DNA from: Pseudomonadota bacterium
Lineage (GTDB): Bacteria > Myxococcota > Myxococcia > Myxococcales > Myxococcaceae
Length of the DNA stretch: 64,000 nucleotides
Assembly: GCA_023423535.1 (NCBI GenBank)
Contig: JAFAFL010000109.1
Coordinates: 62,001-126,000, forward strand
Direction: 5' to 3'
This document shows, piece by piece, positions 1 through 8,569 of this stretch. Under the pieces are notes generated by a model. The model did not search any database and was not told the origin of the DNA. It saw only the letters and a program-made list of their open reading frames with translations. Position numbers and translations under genes: made by a program. Positions within the stretch are counted from its first letter, which is position 1. Every line of letters starts with the position of its first letter.

Positions 1-1603
1 TGCTGAAGCCGTCCAGCGTGTTGAGGCCGGTGTAGAGCGCGACCAGCGTGGCCGGCGCGTTCTCCGGGATGGGGAGGTTCACCCGCGGCGGGTTCACGCC
101 CGGCGCGAGGAGGATGTTGTTCGGGAAGGGGATGACGCTCGCGCCCGGATCGAAGGTCGCCTCGGCGAAGGAGACGATGCGGAAGGTCCAGGCCAGCGCG
201 ACCTGCACGCGCGGAAGACCGGAGGCCTCCAGCCCGTCGAGCACCGGCTCGAAGCCGCGGCGCACGCGCTCGAGGCCCACTGCCTGCGCGTTGGAGATGG
301 GCGCGGCGGTGACGATCGACTTGCACTCCGCGGAGGCGAGGTCCTCGCAATCGACCAGCGTCTCGCTGCTGCGGGCGAGCGCCCACGCGTCGGAGGCCGC
401 CAGCGACACGCCGTTGTCACCCTTGATCGCGGTGGTGAGCACCACCGCGTAGCGCGCGCCCTTCGTCCAGCCGCCGGTGGGCGGGGTGACGACGATCTGG
501 TCCGTCGCGTCGTCGTAGCTGACCGTGACGTCCGGCGGGTTCATCGGGTCCGCGAGGTTCAGCACCCGGACCGTCTCCTCGGTCACCGTGGCGCCGTTGA
601 GCCCGCGGCCGACGATGCGCGCCGAGCCCGCGGCGGTGACGGGGAAGCCGTCCAGCGTGTTGAGGTAGTCGCGGGTGAACTCCTGCTGCGCGGCCGGCGC
701 CGAGGGATCGATCGGCGCGTTGACGAGGCCGGTCTCCGCGTTGATCGCCAGGTCGTTCGGCAGCGGCACCTGCGGCGGCTGCGCGCCCGGGTTGAAGAGC
801 GCGGTCGGCACGTCGGCGACGGGGAAGGTCCAGAAGAGGGCGAGGTCCTCGCGCTTCACGCCCGCCGCGACCACCGCGTCGATCATCGGCTTGTAGAGGC
901 GGCGCAGGCGCTCGAGCCGCAGCGCGGAAGCGGTCTGGTCGGCGAGCCGCTCCGCCGGATCCTCCTTGGTGGAGGGGATGATCTCGGTGGTGGTGCGGCA
1001 GGTGGGGGACTCGAGGTCCTCGCAGTCCACCAGCGGGTTCGCGCTGCGGATGAGCGCCCAGGTCGAGGAGCCGATGACCTGCTGGCCGCCAGCGCCCTTC
1101 ACGCCGTCCGCGCCGCCGATTATCGCCACCGCGTAGGTGTGACCGCCGGTCCAGCCTCCGGCCGGAGCGGCAATGGTCAGACGCTGCTTCGCGTCCGCGG
1201 CCTCGGTGGCGGCGGGCTCGAGCAGCTGCGGGGAGAGACCCTCCACCGGCGCCATGTTCGCGGTGACGTCGAAGACGCGGACGTTCGCGGCGGTGAGCGT
1301 TTCGGCGTTGAGTTCACCGGTGAAGGTGGCGTTGGCCGAGGCGCTGGCAGGGAAGCCGTTCAGCGTGTTCAGCCAGGCGACGAACTCGAGGTCCGCGGGC
1401 GACGCGTTGGCCGCCGGCGTGACGTTGAGCAGGCCCGTCTCCGGATTGACCGCGAGCGAGTTCGGCGTCGGCACGACCGGCGGCGACTGCGCCGGGTCGA
1501 ACCGCGCGACCACGAACTCGCGCTCCTCGGTGACGGGGACTTCGGGCGTACAGGCAGCGCCGGCGACGGCTGCCAGCGCGACATACGGAAGGATTCTGTT
1601 CAT
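1..1603 (-). CDS. Exported repeat lipoprotein, virulence-factor-lipase N-terminal-like domains (partial)
   Basis: The frame is open from the ATG at 1603 to the left edge, giving at least 534 residues with the C-terminus missing. Residues 1-19 form a lipoprotein signal ending AVAGAAC. The rest is built from units of about 240 residues. Each unit opens with a stretch like RFDPAQSPPVVPTPNSL and NPETGLLN, passes through a WLNTLNGFP motif, and continues with a VRVFD strand and a GGWTGGHTYAV strand. The second unit starts near residue 245 and a third is cut by the edge. The pattern resembles the Pfam 'bacterial virulence factor lipase N-terminal' Ig-like family. Probably a surface lipoprotein; function unknown. 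RBS is weak (GGGGG about 7 nt upstream). Confidence 0.75.
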   Translation of the reverse strand, partial: MNRILPYVALAAVAGAACTPEVPVTEEREFVVARFDPAQSPPVVPTPNSLAVNPETGLLNVTPAANASPADLEFVAWLNTLNGFPASASANATFTGELNAETLTAANVRVFDVTANMAPVEGLSPQLLEPAATEAADAKQRLTIAAPAGGWTGGHTYAVAIIGGADGVKGAGGQQVIGSSTWALIRSANPLVDCEDLESPTCRTTTEIIPSTKEDPAERLADQTASALRLERLRRLYKPMIDAVVAAGVKREDLALFWTFPVADVPTALFNPGAQPPQVPLPNDLAINAETGLVNAPIDPSAPAAQQEFTRDYLNTLDGFPVTAAGSARIVGRGLNGATVTEETVRVLNLADPMNPPDVTVSYDDATDQIVVTPPTGGWTKGARYAVVLTTAIKGDNGVSLAASDAWALARSSETLVDCEDLASAECKSIVTAAPISNAQAVGLERVRRGFEPVLDGLEASGLPRVQVALAWTFRIVSFAEATFDPGASVIPFPNNILLAPGVNPPRVNLPIPENAPATLVALYTGLNTLDGFS

Positions 1604-1765
1604 TGGTGCGACCCCCAGACCCCGGGGCGATAGCACGGGGAAGATCGCCCCTCCAGTTCGCGGGCAGGCGGGCAGGGGGGAGCGTGTGACAGGCGACGGA
1701 GAAAGCGCCCGCCGGCGTCATGCGTGAACATTGCGGTGTGACGCCCGGTTCGACATTCTGGATGA
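1604..1765. promoter_or_regulatory. Divergent intergenic region between the repeat lipoprotein and the monooxygenase operon
   Basis: These 162 bases separate two outward-facing start codons, so they should carry promoters for both directions. I see no strong sigma-70 or sigma-54 consensus and no clear dyad. Position is the only evidence. Confidence 0.4.
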
Positions 1766-3223
1766 ATGACTCCACACCACCGGGTGGCGATCATCGGCAC
1801 CGGTTTCGGCGGTCTGGGGATGGCGGTGCGGCTGCTGGGTGCGGGCGTGAAGGACTTCGTCCTCTTCGAGCGCGCGGACGACGTGGGCGGCGTGTGGCGC
1901 GAGAACGTGTACCCGGGCTGCGCGTGCGACGTGCAGAGCCACCTCTACTCGCTCTCCTTCGCGCCGAACCCGGACTGGTCGCGGACCTACTCGCCGCAGC
2001 CGGAGATCCTCGCCTACCTCCGCGGCGTGGCGGACCGTTTCGGGCTGCGGCCGCACTGCCGGTTCGGGCACGCGGTGGAGGCGTCGCGCTGGAACGAGGA
2101 TGCGGCGCGCTGGGAGGTGCGGACGTCGAAGGGAGACTTCACCGCGGACATCCTCGTCTCCGCGGTGGGCGGCCTCTCCGAGCCGAGCATCCCCGAGCTG
2201 CCCGGGCTCGAGCGGTTCGAGGGCAAGGTGATGCACTCGGCGCGCTGGGACGCGGCGTATTCGCTGAAGGGACGGAAGGTCGCGGTGGTGGGCACCGGGG
2301 CCTCGGCGATCCAGTTCATTCCGAAGATCCAGCCCGAGGTCTCGCGGCTCACCGTGTTCCAGCGCACGCCCGCGTGGGTGATGCCCCGCAACGATCGCGC
2401 GGTGAGCGAACGCCTTCAGTCGATGTATCGCCGCGCGCCGGCAACGCTGTCCGCGGTGAGGGCGGCGATCTACGCGGCGCGTGAGGCGCTGGTGCTGGCG
2501 TTCGTCCATCCCGCGCTGGCGAAGCAGGGCGAGCGGCTCGCGCTGCGACACCTGAAGGCCCAGGTTCAGGACCCGGCCCTGCGCGAGAAGCTCACGCCCA
2601 GGTACACGCTGGGCTGCAAGCGGATCCTCGTCTCCGACGACTACTACCCGGCGATGACGAAGGAGAACGTGACGCTGGTGACCACCGGCGTCGAGGAGGT
2701 CCGCGCGCGCTCGGTCGTCGCCTGCGACGGGAGCGAGCACGCGGCGGATACGATCATCTTCGGCACGGGCTTTCACGTCGCGGACATGCCCATCGCCCGG
2801 CAGGTGCGCGGCCGCGGAGGGCGCACGCTGGAGGAAGTGTGGAAGGGCAGCCCGAAGGCGTTCGCCGGGACGACGGTCTCCGGCTTTCCCAACCTCTTCC
2901 TCCTGCAGGGGCCGAACACCGGGCTCGGGCACACGTCGGTGATCGTGATGATGGAGAGCCAGATGGAGCACGTGCTGGGCGCGCTGCGGTTTCTCGAGTC
3001 GAGCGGCGCGGTGGCGGTCGAGCCTCGCGAGGAGGCGCAGGCCGCGTTCGTGGCGGAGGTGGATCGGGACATGGCGGGGACGGTGTGGATGAAGGGCGGA
3101 TGCCGGAGCTGGTACCTCGACCGGACGGGGAGGAACTCGACCCTGTGGCCGGGATCGACGCTGGCCTTCCGGCGGCGGGTGGAGCGGTTCGACGCCGCGG
3201 ACTACGGGGTGCTGCGTGGCTGA
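1766..3223 (+). CDS. Baeyer-Villiger-type flavin monooxygenase
   Basis: 485-residue FAD- and NADPH-dependent monooxygenase, predicted cytosolic, inserting oxygen into a ketone or hydroxylating a lipid-like substrate. The FAD Rossmann motif IIGTGFGGLG lies at residues 9-18 and the NADPH Rossmann motif VVGTGASA at about 174-181. Between them, FEGKVMHSARW at 151-161 fits the BVMO fingerprint FxGxxxHxxxW. Length is typical of the family. Its stop overlaps the GTG start of the esterase gene by 8 bases, and an SDR gene follows. The same order (mymA, lipR, sadH) begins the mymA operon of Mycobacterium tuberculosis, which suggests modification of long-chain or hydrophobic compounds. Substrate is unknown. 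Confidence 0.9.
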   Translation: MTPHHRVAIIGTGFGGLGMAVRLLGAGVKDFVLFERADDVGGVWRENVYPGCACDVQSHLYSLSFAPNPDWSRTYSPQPEILAYLRGVADRFGLRPHCRFGHAVEASRWNEDAARWEVRTSKGDFTADILVSAVGGLSEPSIPELPGLERFEGKVMHSARWDAAYSLKGRKVAVVGTGASAIQFIPKIQPEVSRLTVFQRTPAWVMPRNDRAVSERLQSMYRRAPATLSAVRAAIYAAREALVLAFVHPALAKQGERLALRHLKAQVQDPALREKLTPRYTLGCKRILVSDDYYPAMTKENVTLVTTGVEEVRARSVVACDGSEHAADTIIFGTGFHVADMPIARQVRGRGGRTLEEVWKGSPKAFAGTTVSGFPNLFLLQGPNTGLGHTSVIVMMESQMEHVLGALRFLESSGAVAVEPREEAQAAFVAEVDRDMAGTVWMKGGCRSWYLDRTGRNSTLWPGSTLAFRRRVERFDAADYGVLRG

Positions 3224-4322
3224 TCGTCCCCTGTCCGCCGCCGAGCGCCTGCAGTACGCGATGGCGAAGCGCCTGTTGAGGTTGCCGCACGCGGTCCAGG
3301 TCGCGCTCTCCGGCGCGCTGCCCATCCGCCGCGACGGCCTGACGCTGCACCCGGAGCTGCAACTCCTCCTCGCGCTGCGCAAGCGCACCGGCGGCAGGTC
3401 ACTGATGCACGGGACGCCGGCGGAGGCTCGGCGGAGGTTGCGGCGCGAGTCCCTCGTATTCGCCGGCGAGCCGCGCGCGGTGGGCGAGATCCGGCACGTG
3501 GTGATCGAGGCGCCGCACCGCCCGCTGATGGGAAGGCTCTACCTGCCCGAGGGCGTGCAGAGGCCGCCGCTGCTGGTCTTCTTCCACGGCGGCGGGTTCG
3601 TGATCGGCGACCTCGATACGCACGATGCGCCGTGCCGCCTGCTGTGCGCGGAGGGGCGGATGGCGGTGCTCTCCGTCGAGTACGCGCTCGCGCCGGAGGA
3701 GCCGTTCCCCGCGGCGATCGAGGACGGACAGGCGGCGGTGGCCTGGGCGCAGTCGCACGCGGAGCTGCTGGGTGTGGATGGCGCACGCGTCGCGGTGGGC
3801 GGGGACAGCGCCGGCGGTGCGCTCGCGGCGGCGATCTCGCATCTCGGCGCCGAGGGCGAGGGGCCCGTGCCGCAGGCGCAGCTCCTCCTCTACCCGGCGC
3901 TCGACCGGACCCGCGAGTGGCCGTCGATGTCGCTCTTCGCCGAGGGGTTCTTCCTCACGCGCTCCGACGTGGAGACCTTTGCCCGGCACTACACCGGCGA
4001 CGCGGATGGGGCGGATCCGAGGCTTCATCCGCTGCGCGCTGCGGGCTTCGAGGGCCTGCCTCCCACGCTGGTGGTGACCGCGGGCTTCGACCCGCTGCGC
4101 GACGAGGGTGAGGCCTACGCGGAGGAGCTGCGCCGCGCGGGCGTGGCGGTGACGCTCCGCCGCTACGAGCGGTTCATCCACGGCTTCGCCAACATGACCA
4201 CCGTGAGTCCCGCATGCGAGGCCGCGTTCGCCGAGCTGGCGCGGGAGTTCCGCAGCGTGATGGACGCCACCGAGCCGCGCGTGGAGGGACGTCCGCTCCG
4301 CCGCGCCGCGCAGCGGAAGTAG
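3216..4322 (+). CDS. Alpha/beta hydrolase, hormone-sensitive-lipase (HSL) family esterase
   Basis: 368-residue esterase. The oxyanion-hole motif HGGG is at residues 124-127 and the nucleophile motif GDSAG at 196-200 (Ser198). A catalytic-Asp strand (AGFDPLRDEG) and a catalytic His in FIHGF follow near the C-terminus, as expected for HSL/family IV lipolytic enzymes. Start is GTG, overlapping the monooxygenase stop, which indicates translational coupling. It is the positional equivalent of lipR in mymA-type operons. It may cleave the ester made by the upstream monooxygenase; that is inference. Confidence 0.9.
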   Translation: MADRPLSAAERLQYAMAKRLLRLPHAVQVALSGALPIRRDGLTLHPELQLLLALRKRTGGRSLMHGTPAEARRRLRRESLVFAGEPRAVGEIRHVVIEAPHRPLMGRLYLPEGVQRPPLLVFFHGGGFVIGDLDTHDAPCRLLCAEGRMAVLSVEYALAPEEPFPAAIEDGQAAVAWAQSHAELLGVDGARVAVGGDSAGGALAAAISHLGAEGEGPVPQAQLLLYPALDRTREWPSMSLFAEGFFLTRSDVETFARHYTGDADGADPRLHPLRAAGFEGLPPTLVVTAGFDPLRDEGEAYAEELRRAGVAVTLRRYERFIHGFANMTTVSPACEAAFAELAREFRSVMDATEPRVEGRPLRRAAQRK

Positions 4323-4330
4323 TCGCGGGC

Positions 4331-4364
<34 letters not shown>

Positions 4365-4379
4365 TGAGGAACGAGAGGG

Positions 4380-5267
4380 ATGAAGACGATCTCGGGGAAG
4401 GTGGCGGCGATCACCGGCGCGGCGTCCGGAATCGGGCGGGCGGCCGCGCTGCTCTTTGCGCGGAACGGCTGTTCGCTGGCGCTGTCGGACGTGGACGAAC
4501 GAGGGCTGGAGGAGACCGCGGAGGCGTGTCGTGCGCACGGCGTCCGCGTCACCGCGACGCGGGTGGACGTCGCGGAGCGCGAGGCGGTGCACCGGTGGGC
4601 AGACGAGACCGCGCGCCACTTCGGTGCGGTTCACCTCGTCCTGAACAACGCCGGCGTCGCGCTCGGGGCGACCGTCGAGGACACCTCCTACGAGGACTTC
4701 GAGTGGCTGATGGGCATCGACTTCTGGGGCGTGGTGTACGGGACGAAGGCCTTCCTCCCGCACCTGCGCGCGGCGGGGGAGGGGCACATCGTCAACGTCT
4801 CGAGCCTCTTCGGGCTCATCGGCATCCCGACGCAGGCGGCCTACAACGCGGCGAAGTTCGCGGTGAAGGGCTTCACCGATTCGCTGAGGCAGGAGCTCGA
4901 GGCGGAGGGTGGCCGGATCGGCGTCACCTGCGTCCACCCGGGCGGCATCCAGACGAACATCGCCCGCCGCGCGAGGACGGTGCACCGCGACGGATGGCTG
5001 GACGAGCAGTCGTCGCGCGAGTTCGAGCGGCTCTTCGGCACCACGCCCGAGCGCGCCGCCGAGCGAATCCTCTCCGCCGTGCTGCGCGACCAGCGGCGCC
5101 TGCTCATCGGCAGGGACGCGGTGCTGCTGGATCTCCTCTCCCGCGCGATGCCGGTGACCTTCCAGCGGATCGTCGTGGCGGGCATGAAGCGCAGACGGCG
5201 GAAGATGCTCGCTGCCGCGGGTGAAGGCGCCGGCGGTGCAGGTCCGAAGCTGGGCGGCGCGGGGTGA
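4380..5267 (+). CDS. Short-chain dehydrogenase/reductase (classical SDR)
   Basis: 295-residue NAD(P)-dependent oxidoreductase. It shows the cofactor motif TGAASGIG (residues 12-19), the structural NNAG (89-92), and a Ser142-Tyr155-Lys159 catalytic set in the usual YxxxK arrangement. The C-terminal 40 residues are basic, as in the SadH-like lipid-oxidising SDRs. It is the third gene of the monooxygenase-esterase-SDR set. ATG at 4380 is preceded by GAGAGGG. Likely oxidises or reduces an alcohol/ketone intermediate of the same pathway; substrate not determinable. Confidence 0.9.
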   Translation: MKTISGKVAAITGAASGIGRAAALLFARNGCSLALSDVDERGLEETAEACRAHGVRVTATRVDVAEREAVHRWADETARHFGAVHLVLNNAGVALGATVEDTSYEDFEWLMGIDFWGVVYGTKAFLPHLRAAGEGHIVNVSSLFGLIGIPTQAAYNAAKFAVKGFTDSLRQELEAEGGRIGVTCVHPGGIQTNIARRARTVHRDGWLDEQSSREFERLFGTTPERAAERILSAVLRDQRRLLIGRDAVLLDLLSRAMPVTFQRIVVAGMKRRRRKMLAAAGEGAGGAGPKLGGAG

Positions 5268-5343
5268 GAGCGTGCGGAGGCAGGAGCCACGCCTCTCGCC
5301 GCGAGTGGGGCTGGAGCCGCTCGCGGACCTCATCGTCCGGAGC

Positions 5344-5359
5344 GGCGGCGGCCGCCGCC
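5344..5359. terminator. 16-bp perfect GC palindrome between convergent genes
   Basis: GGCGGCGGCCGCCGCC is a perfect 16-base palindrome reaching the last base of the topB stop codon, in the gap between the SDR gene (+) and topB (-). It could form a hairpin and act as a bidirectional terminator. No T-tract follows, so the assignment is tentative. Confidence 0.35.
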
Positions 5360-7857
5360 TAGGAAGGGCCTCCCGGCGCCGTGGCACGAGAAGTCGCCAA
5401 CCATGCACGCTGGAAGGGGATCTTCCTCCCTTCCGTCTCGAAGACGTCCGAGGTCAGCCGCACCATCCCGGCGGTCACGAGGTTCCGCACCACCGACTCG
5501 AAGCGCTGACGCTCGGGGGCGCCCTCGCCGAGCATCGTCCGGCACATTCGCCCGGTGCTCTGGCCGTCACGGGTCCGTAACGCGGCGAGGATCTTCTCCG
5601 TCAGCTCCGATTCGCCGAGCGCCGAGTCCGGCACTGCCGACGTCGGAGCGCCGGGCGCTCCTCGCTTGCGTGTGCCCGAGGACGTAGGCGGCCCACCAGC
5701 ACGCGATGCGCCTCCGGGCGCGCGGGAGGTCTTCGCGGAGGCTCGGGTTCCCTGCCGCCGCTTCGCTCCGCGCGCGTCGCTTCCCGCAGCAGGTCCCGCC
5801 GCGCCACCTGCGCCGGGCACGTTCCACGGCGCGATGGCCCAGGAGCGACCGGATGGAGCCGTCTGACTCGCAGCGGGCACTGGGGCCTCCGCCGGGCGCC
5901 GGCGTCCACGCGCGGGAGCGCCTCCTGCTGAACCTCCTCCCGCCGAACCTCCCGAAGATGGGCGCGCTCGCCAGCCACCGCCCGCTCCGCCACCTCGTCC
6001 CGACGGCGGCGGCACGCGGCCGATGACCTCGCGCACGTACCGCTCGATGGCGCTCATGAAGTCCGGGAGCGTCTCCTGTCCGCGCTCGATGCGCCCGAGC
6101 CGCGCCTCCCATTCGCCCGTCATCGCTGGGCTTTTCACCACCGTGTCCACCGCCGCGATGAGCCCCACGCCCTTCTCCGTCGCCTCCAGCGCCTTGCCTC
6201 GGCGAACGATGTACTCGCGGTCGAGCAGCGTCTCGATCGTCGCGGCTCGGGTCGCAGGCGTGCCCAGCCCCCGCGCCTTCATGGCGTCCGACAGCTCCTT
6301 GTCATCCAGCGAAGCGCCGGCGGTCTCCATCGCCGTCAGCAGGGTGGCCTCGGTGAAGCGGGGCGGCGGCCGGGTCGTCTTCTTCACCGCGCGCGCATCC
6401 ACCACCCGCTGCGGCTGTCCCTTCACGAGCCCCGCCGGAAGCGCCTGCGACTCGCCGTCCTCCTCCGGTGCGTCCCGCTTCGGCATCACCGGATCGAGCA
6501 CCTTCCACCCGACCTCACGCACCGCGGTCCCCTGGCTGCGGTAGCGGTCAACGACCTCCGGATCCTTCGTGGTGATGGCGGTCGTCACCGTGGTCACGTC
6601 CCACACGTGCTCGCCATGCCACGCCGAAAGCAGCCTGCGGCATACGAGGTCGTAGATGCGGCGCTCGTCCTCGCCCAACGCCCCGGGATCTGCGAGCCGT
6701 CTGTCCGTCGGAATGATCGCGTGGTGGTCGCTGACCTTCGCGTCGTCCACGTAGCGCCTCCCCAGCGGGCGCTCTCCGGTGCCCGGCGCGATCATCTGCG
6801 AGTAGCGGTCCCTCACCGCTCGCACGACGTCCGGGAGCGTGTCCGCCACGTCCTTCGACAGGTGCCGGCTGTCGGTTCGCGGGTAGCTCAAGAGCTTGTG
6901 GCGTTCGTACAGCGCCTGCGCCGCCGCGAGCGTCCGCTGGGCGCTGAGCCCGTACAGCCGGTTGGCGTGCCGCTGCAGCTCGGTCAGGTCGTAGAGCAGT
7001 GGCGGCGGCATCCGCTTCGTCTCCGAACGCACCTCTTCGATCCGTGCCGCGCCGCGCTTTGCCCGTTCGACGATCTGACCGGCCTCGACCCCGTCCGCGA
7101 GCAGCCGTCTCGCCTGCGCCGGCCCCTCTCCCTTCTCTCCGGGCTTTGCCGGCCGGAACCAGGTGCCCCGGTAGCGGGCGCCGGACTCGCCTTCGAAGGT
7201 GGCGACGACCTCCAGATAGTCCTCGGGCTTGAAGCTCCGGATCTCCAGCTCGCGCGCCACCACCATGGCCAGCGTGGGCGTCTGCACCCGACCGACGGAC
7301 ATGCCGGTCTGGGACATGGACAGGCCGTACGCCCGAGAGAGGTTCATCCCCACCAGCCAGTCCGCCTGGCTCCGCGCGCGGGCCGCCGCCGCCAACGCGT
7401 CGTACGAACGCCCATCCTTCAGCTTCCGGAAGCCGTCTCGAATTGCCCCATCCGTCAGCGACGAGATCCACAACCGCTGCACGGGCTTTCGGCAACCCGC
7501 CGCCTCATAGATGAAGCGGAAGATGAGCTCGCCCTCGCGCCCGGCGTCCGTCGCGCACACCACGCGCTCCACTGCCGCATCCCGCAGGAGCTTCTTCAGC
7601 ACGTTGAACTGAGGCCGCGTCTTCTTCAGCACCGAGAGCGGCCACTTGTCCGGGATCATCGGCAGCAGGCCGAAGTCCCAGCGCTTCCACTCCGCCTGCA
7701 CCTCTGCCGGTTCCGCCAGCCCGACGAGATGCCCGATGGCCCAGGTGACGACGTACCCGTTGCCCTCCAGAAACCCCTCGCCCCTCCGATTCGCGCCCAG
7801 CACCCGCGCCAGGTCCCGCCCCACCGACGGCTTCTCCGCCACCACCACCACGCTCAT
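5359..7857 (-). CDS. topB: DNA topoisomerase III (type IA)
   Basis: 832-residue type IA topoisomerase that relaxes and decatenates DNA through a 5'-phosphotyrosine intermediate. The N-terminal TOPRIM domain starts VVVVAEKPSVG and has the acidic metal motif ATDAGREGE at about 102-110. The active-site tyrosine is Tyr325 in LLSYPRTDS. GRVQTPTLAMV and the late domain with ALEATEKGVG are typical of TopB. After residue 620 comes a Gly/Ala/Arg-rich linker with no Cys zinc ribbon, then a C-terminal helical or winged-helix-like segment of about 75 residues. ATG at 7857 is preceded by GGGGAGGGCGAG, a strong RBS. Confidence 0.95.
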   Translation of the reverse strand: MSVVVVAEKPSVGRDLARVLGANRRGEGFLEGNGYVVTWAIGHLVGLAEPAEVQAEWKRWDFGLLPMIPDKWPLSVLKKTRPQFNVLKKLLRDAAVERVVCATDAGREGELIFRFIYEAAGCRKPVQRLWISSLTDGAIRDGFRKLKDGRSYDALAAAARARSQADWLVGMNLSRAYGLSMSQTGMSVGRVQTPTLAMVVARELEIRSFKPEDYLEVVATFEGESGARYRGTWFRPAKPGEKGEGPAQARRLLADGVEAGQIVERAKRGAARIEEVRSETKRMPPPLLYDLTELQRHANRLYGLSAQRTLAAAQALYERHKLLSYPRTDSRHLSKDVADTLPDVVRAVRDRYSQMIAPGTGERPLGRRYVDDAKVSDHHAIIPTDRRLADPGALGEDERRIYDLVCRRLLSAWHGEHVWDVTTVTTAITTKDPEVVDRYRSQGTAVREVGWKVLDPVMPKRDAPEEDGESQALPAGLVKGQPQRVVDARAVKKTTRPPPRFTEATLLTAMETAGASLDDKELSDAMKARGLGTPATRAATIETLLDREYIVRRGKALEATEKGVGLIAAVDTVVKSPAMTGEWEARLGRIERGQETLPDFMSAIERYVREVIGRVPPPSGRGGGAGGGWRARPSSGGSAGGGSAGGAPARGRRRPAEAPVPAASQTAPSGRSWAIAPWNVPGAGGAAGPAAGSDARGAKRRQGTRASAKTSRAPGGASRAGGPPTSSGTRKRGAPGAPTSAVPDSALGESELTEKILAALRTRDGQSTGRMCRTMLGEGAPERQRFESVVRNLVTAGMVRLTSDVFETEGRKIPFQRAWLATSRATAPGGPS

Positions 7858-7878
7858 CTCGCCCTCCCCTGCGACGGC

Positions 7879-7893
7879 TACGGTACATCCGTA
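7879..7893. promoter_or_regulatory. Inverted repeat upstream of topB (candidate operator)
   Basis: TACGG-TACAT-CCGTA is a perfect 5+5 inverted repeat 22-36 nt upstream of the topB start. It sits in an unusually AT-rich patch and overlaps a TATACG sequence that could be a -10 element on the minus strand. Position and symmetry suggest a repressor site; the binding protein is unknown. Confidence 0.4.
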
Positions 7894-7944
7894 TAGTGGT
7901 GGGGTCTGACATGCGCAGTGGCGCGAGCTGGTGCGGGGCGTGCG

Positions 7945-8457
7945 TCACCTCTTCTGGAACCGTTCGTGAAGCTCTCGCGGCCAGTAGCGCACCGGCTCGA
8001 GGCCTTCCGCTTCGATGAGCTCCCGCCGGATGCGTTCGTAGTCGTAGCAGTTGAGCTCGTACTGGTTGCCCCACGGATCGGTGAAGTCCCACGCCCAGCA
8101 GAGATCGAAGTCGACGAGGTCGTTCACCTGCAGCGGCTTCCCGCGAACGCCGAGAATCTCGCCCGGCAGTGACCGCGCGAAGGCGATGAAGGCTTCGGCA
8201 TCCACGCTGAACGCGACGCCGGTCTTCTGCGGGACCATCGGGTGGCCCTCGCTCGCCTCGAACAGCGCGAGCATCGTCTTGCCCCCGTCCGCCGAGATCT
8301 GCAGCGGGCCGCCGTCGAAACCCTGCGCCCAGAAGGCGAAGCGCTCCACGGGCTCGAAGCCGAGGTGCTCCGCGTACCAACGCGCGGCCTCGTCGCGGTT
8401 CGGAACGCGGATGTGCACGTGGTCCAGCCTGCCCATGCGGAAGGTTGTTCTGCTCAT
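7945..8457 (-). CDS. VOC (glyoxalase/bleomycin-resistance) superfamily protein
   Basis: 170 residues with the paired beta-alpha-beta-beta-beta pattern of the vicinal oxygen chelate fold. It opens with LDHVHIRVPNRDEAARWY, a potential metal-binding His strand, and later has DPWGNQYELNCYD, the usual second-module ending with Glu. The family includes glyoxalase I, extradiol dioxygenases and antibiotic-binding proteins; which activity applies is unclear. I chose the ATG at 8457 because upstream sequence in frame is low-complexity and basic. A second ATG seven codons downstream is possible. It lies upstream of topB on the same strand, with an 87-base gap. Confidence 0.8.
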   Translation of the reverse strand: MSRTTFRMGRLDHVHIRVPNRDEAARWYAEHLGFEPVERFAFWAQGFDGGPLQISADGGKTMLALFEASEGHPMVPQKTGVAFSVDAEAFIAFARSLPGEILGVRGKPLQVNDLVDFDLCWAWDFTDPWGNQYELNCYDYERIRRELIEAEGLEPVRYWPRELHERFQKR

Positions 8458-8569
8458 GCGGAGCAGCGTGTCACGACCGCCGCCGCGACGCGCACCGGCC
8501 AATGACCGCTTCGATCGGCTCCCATGGCTTCGCTGATGCGGCGCCAAAGCCGCGCGCTAGGCTCCGCGC

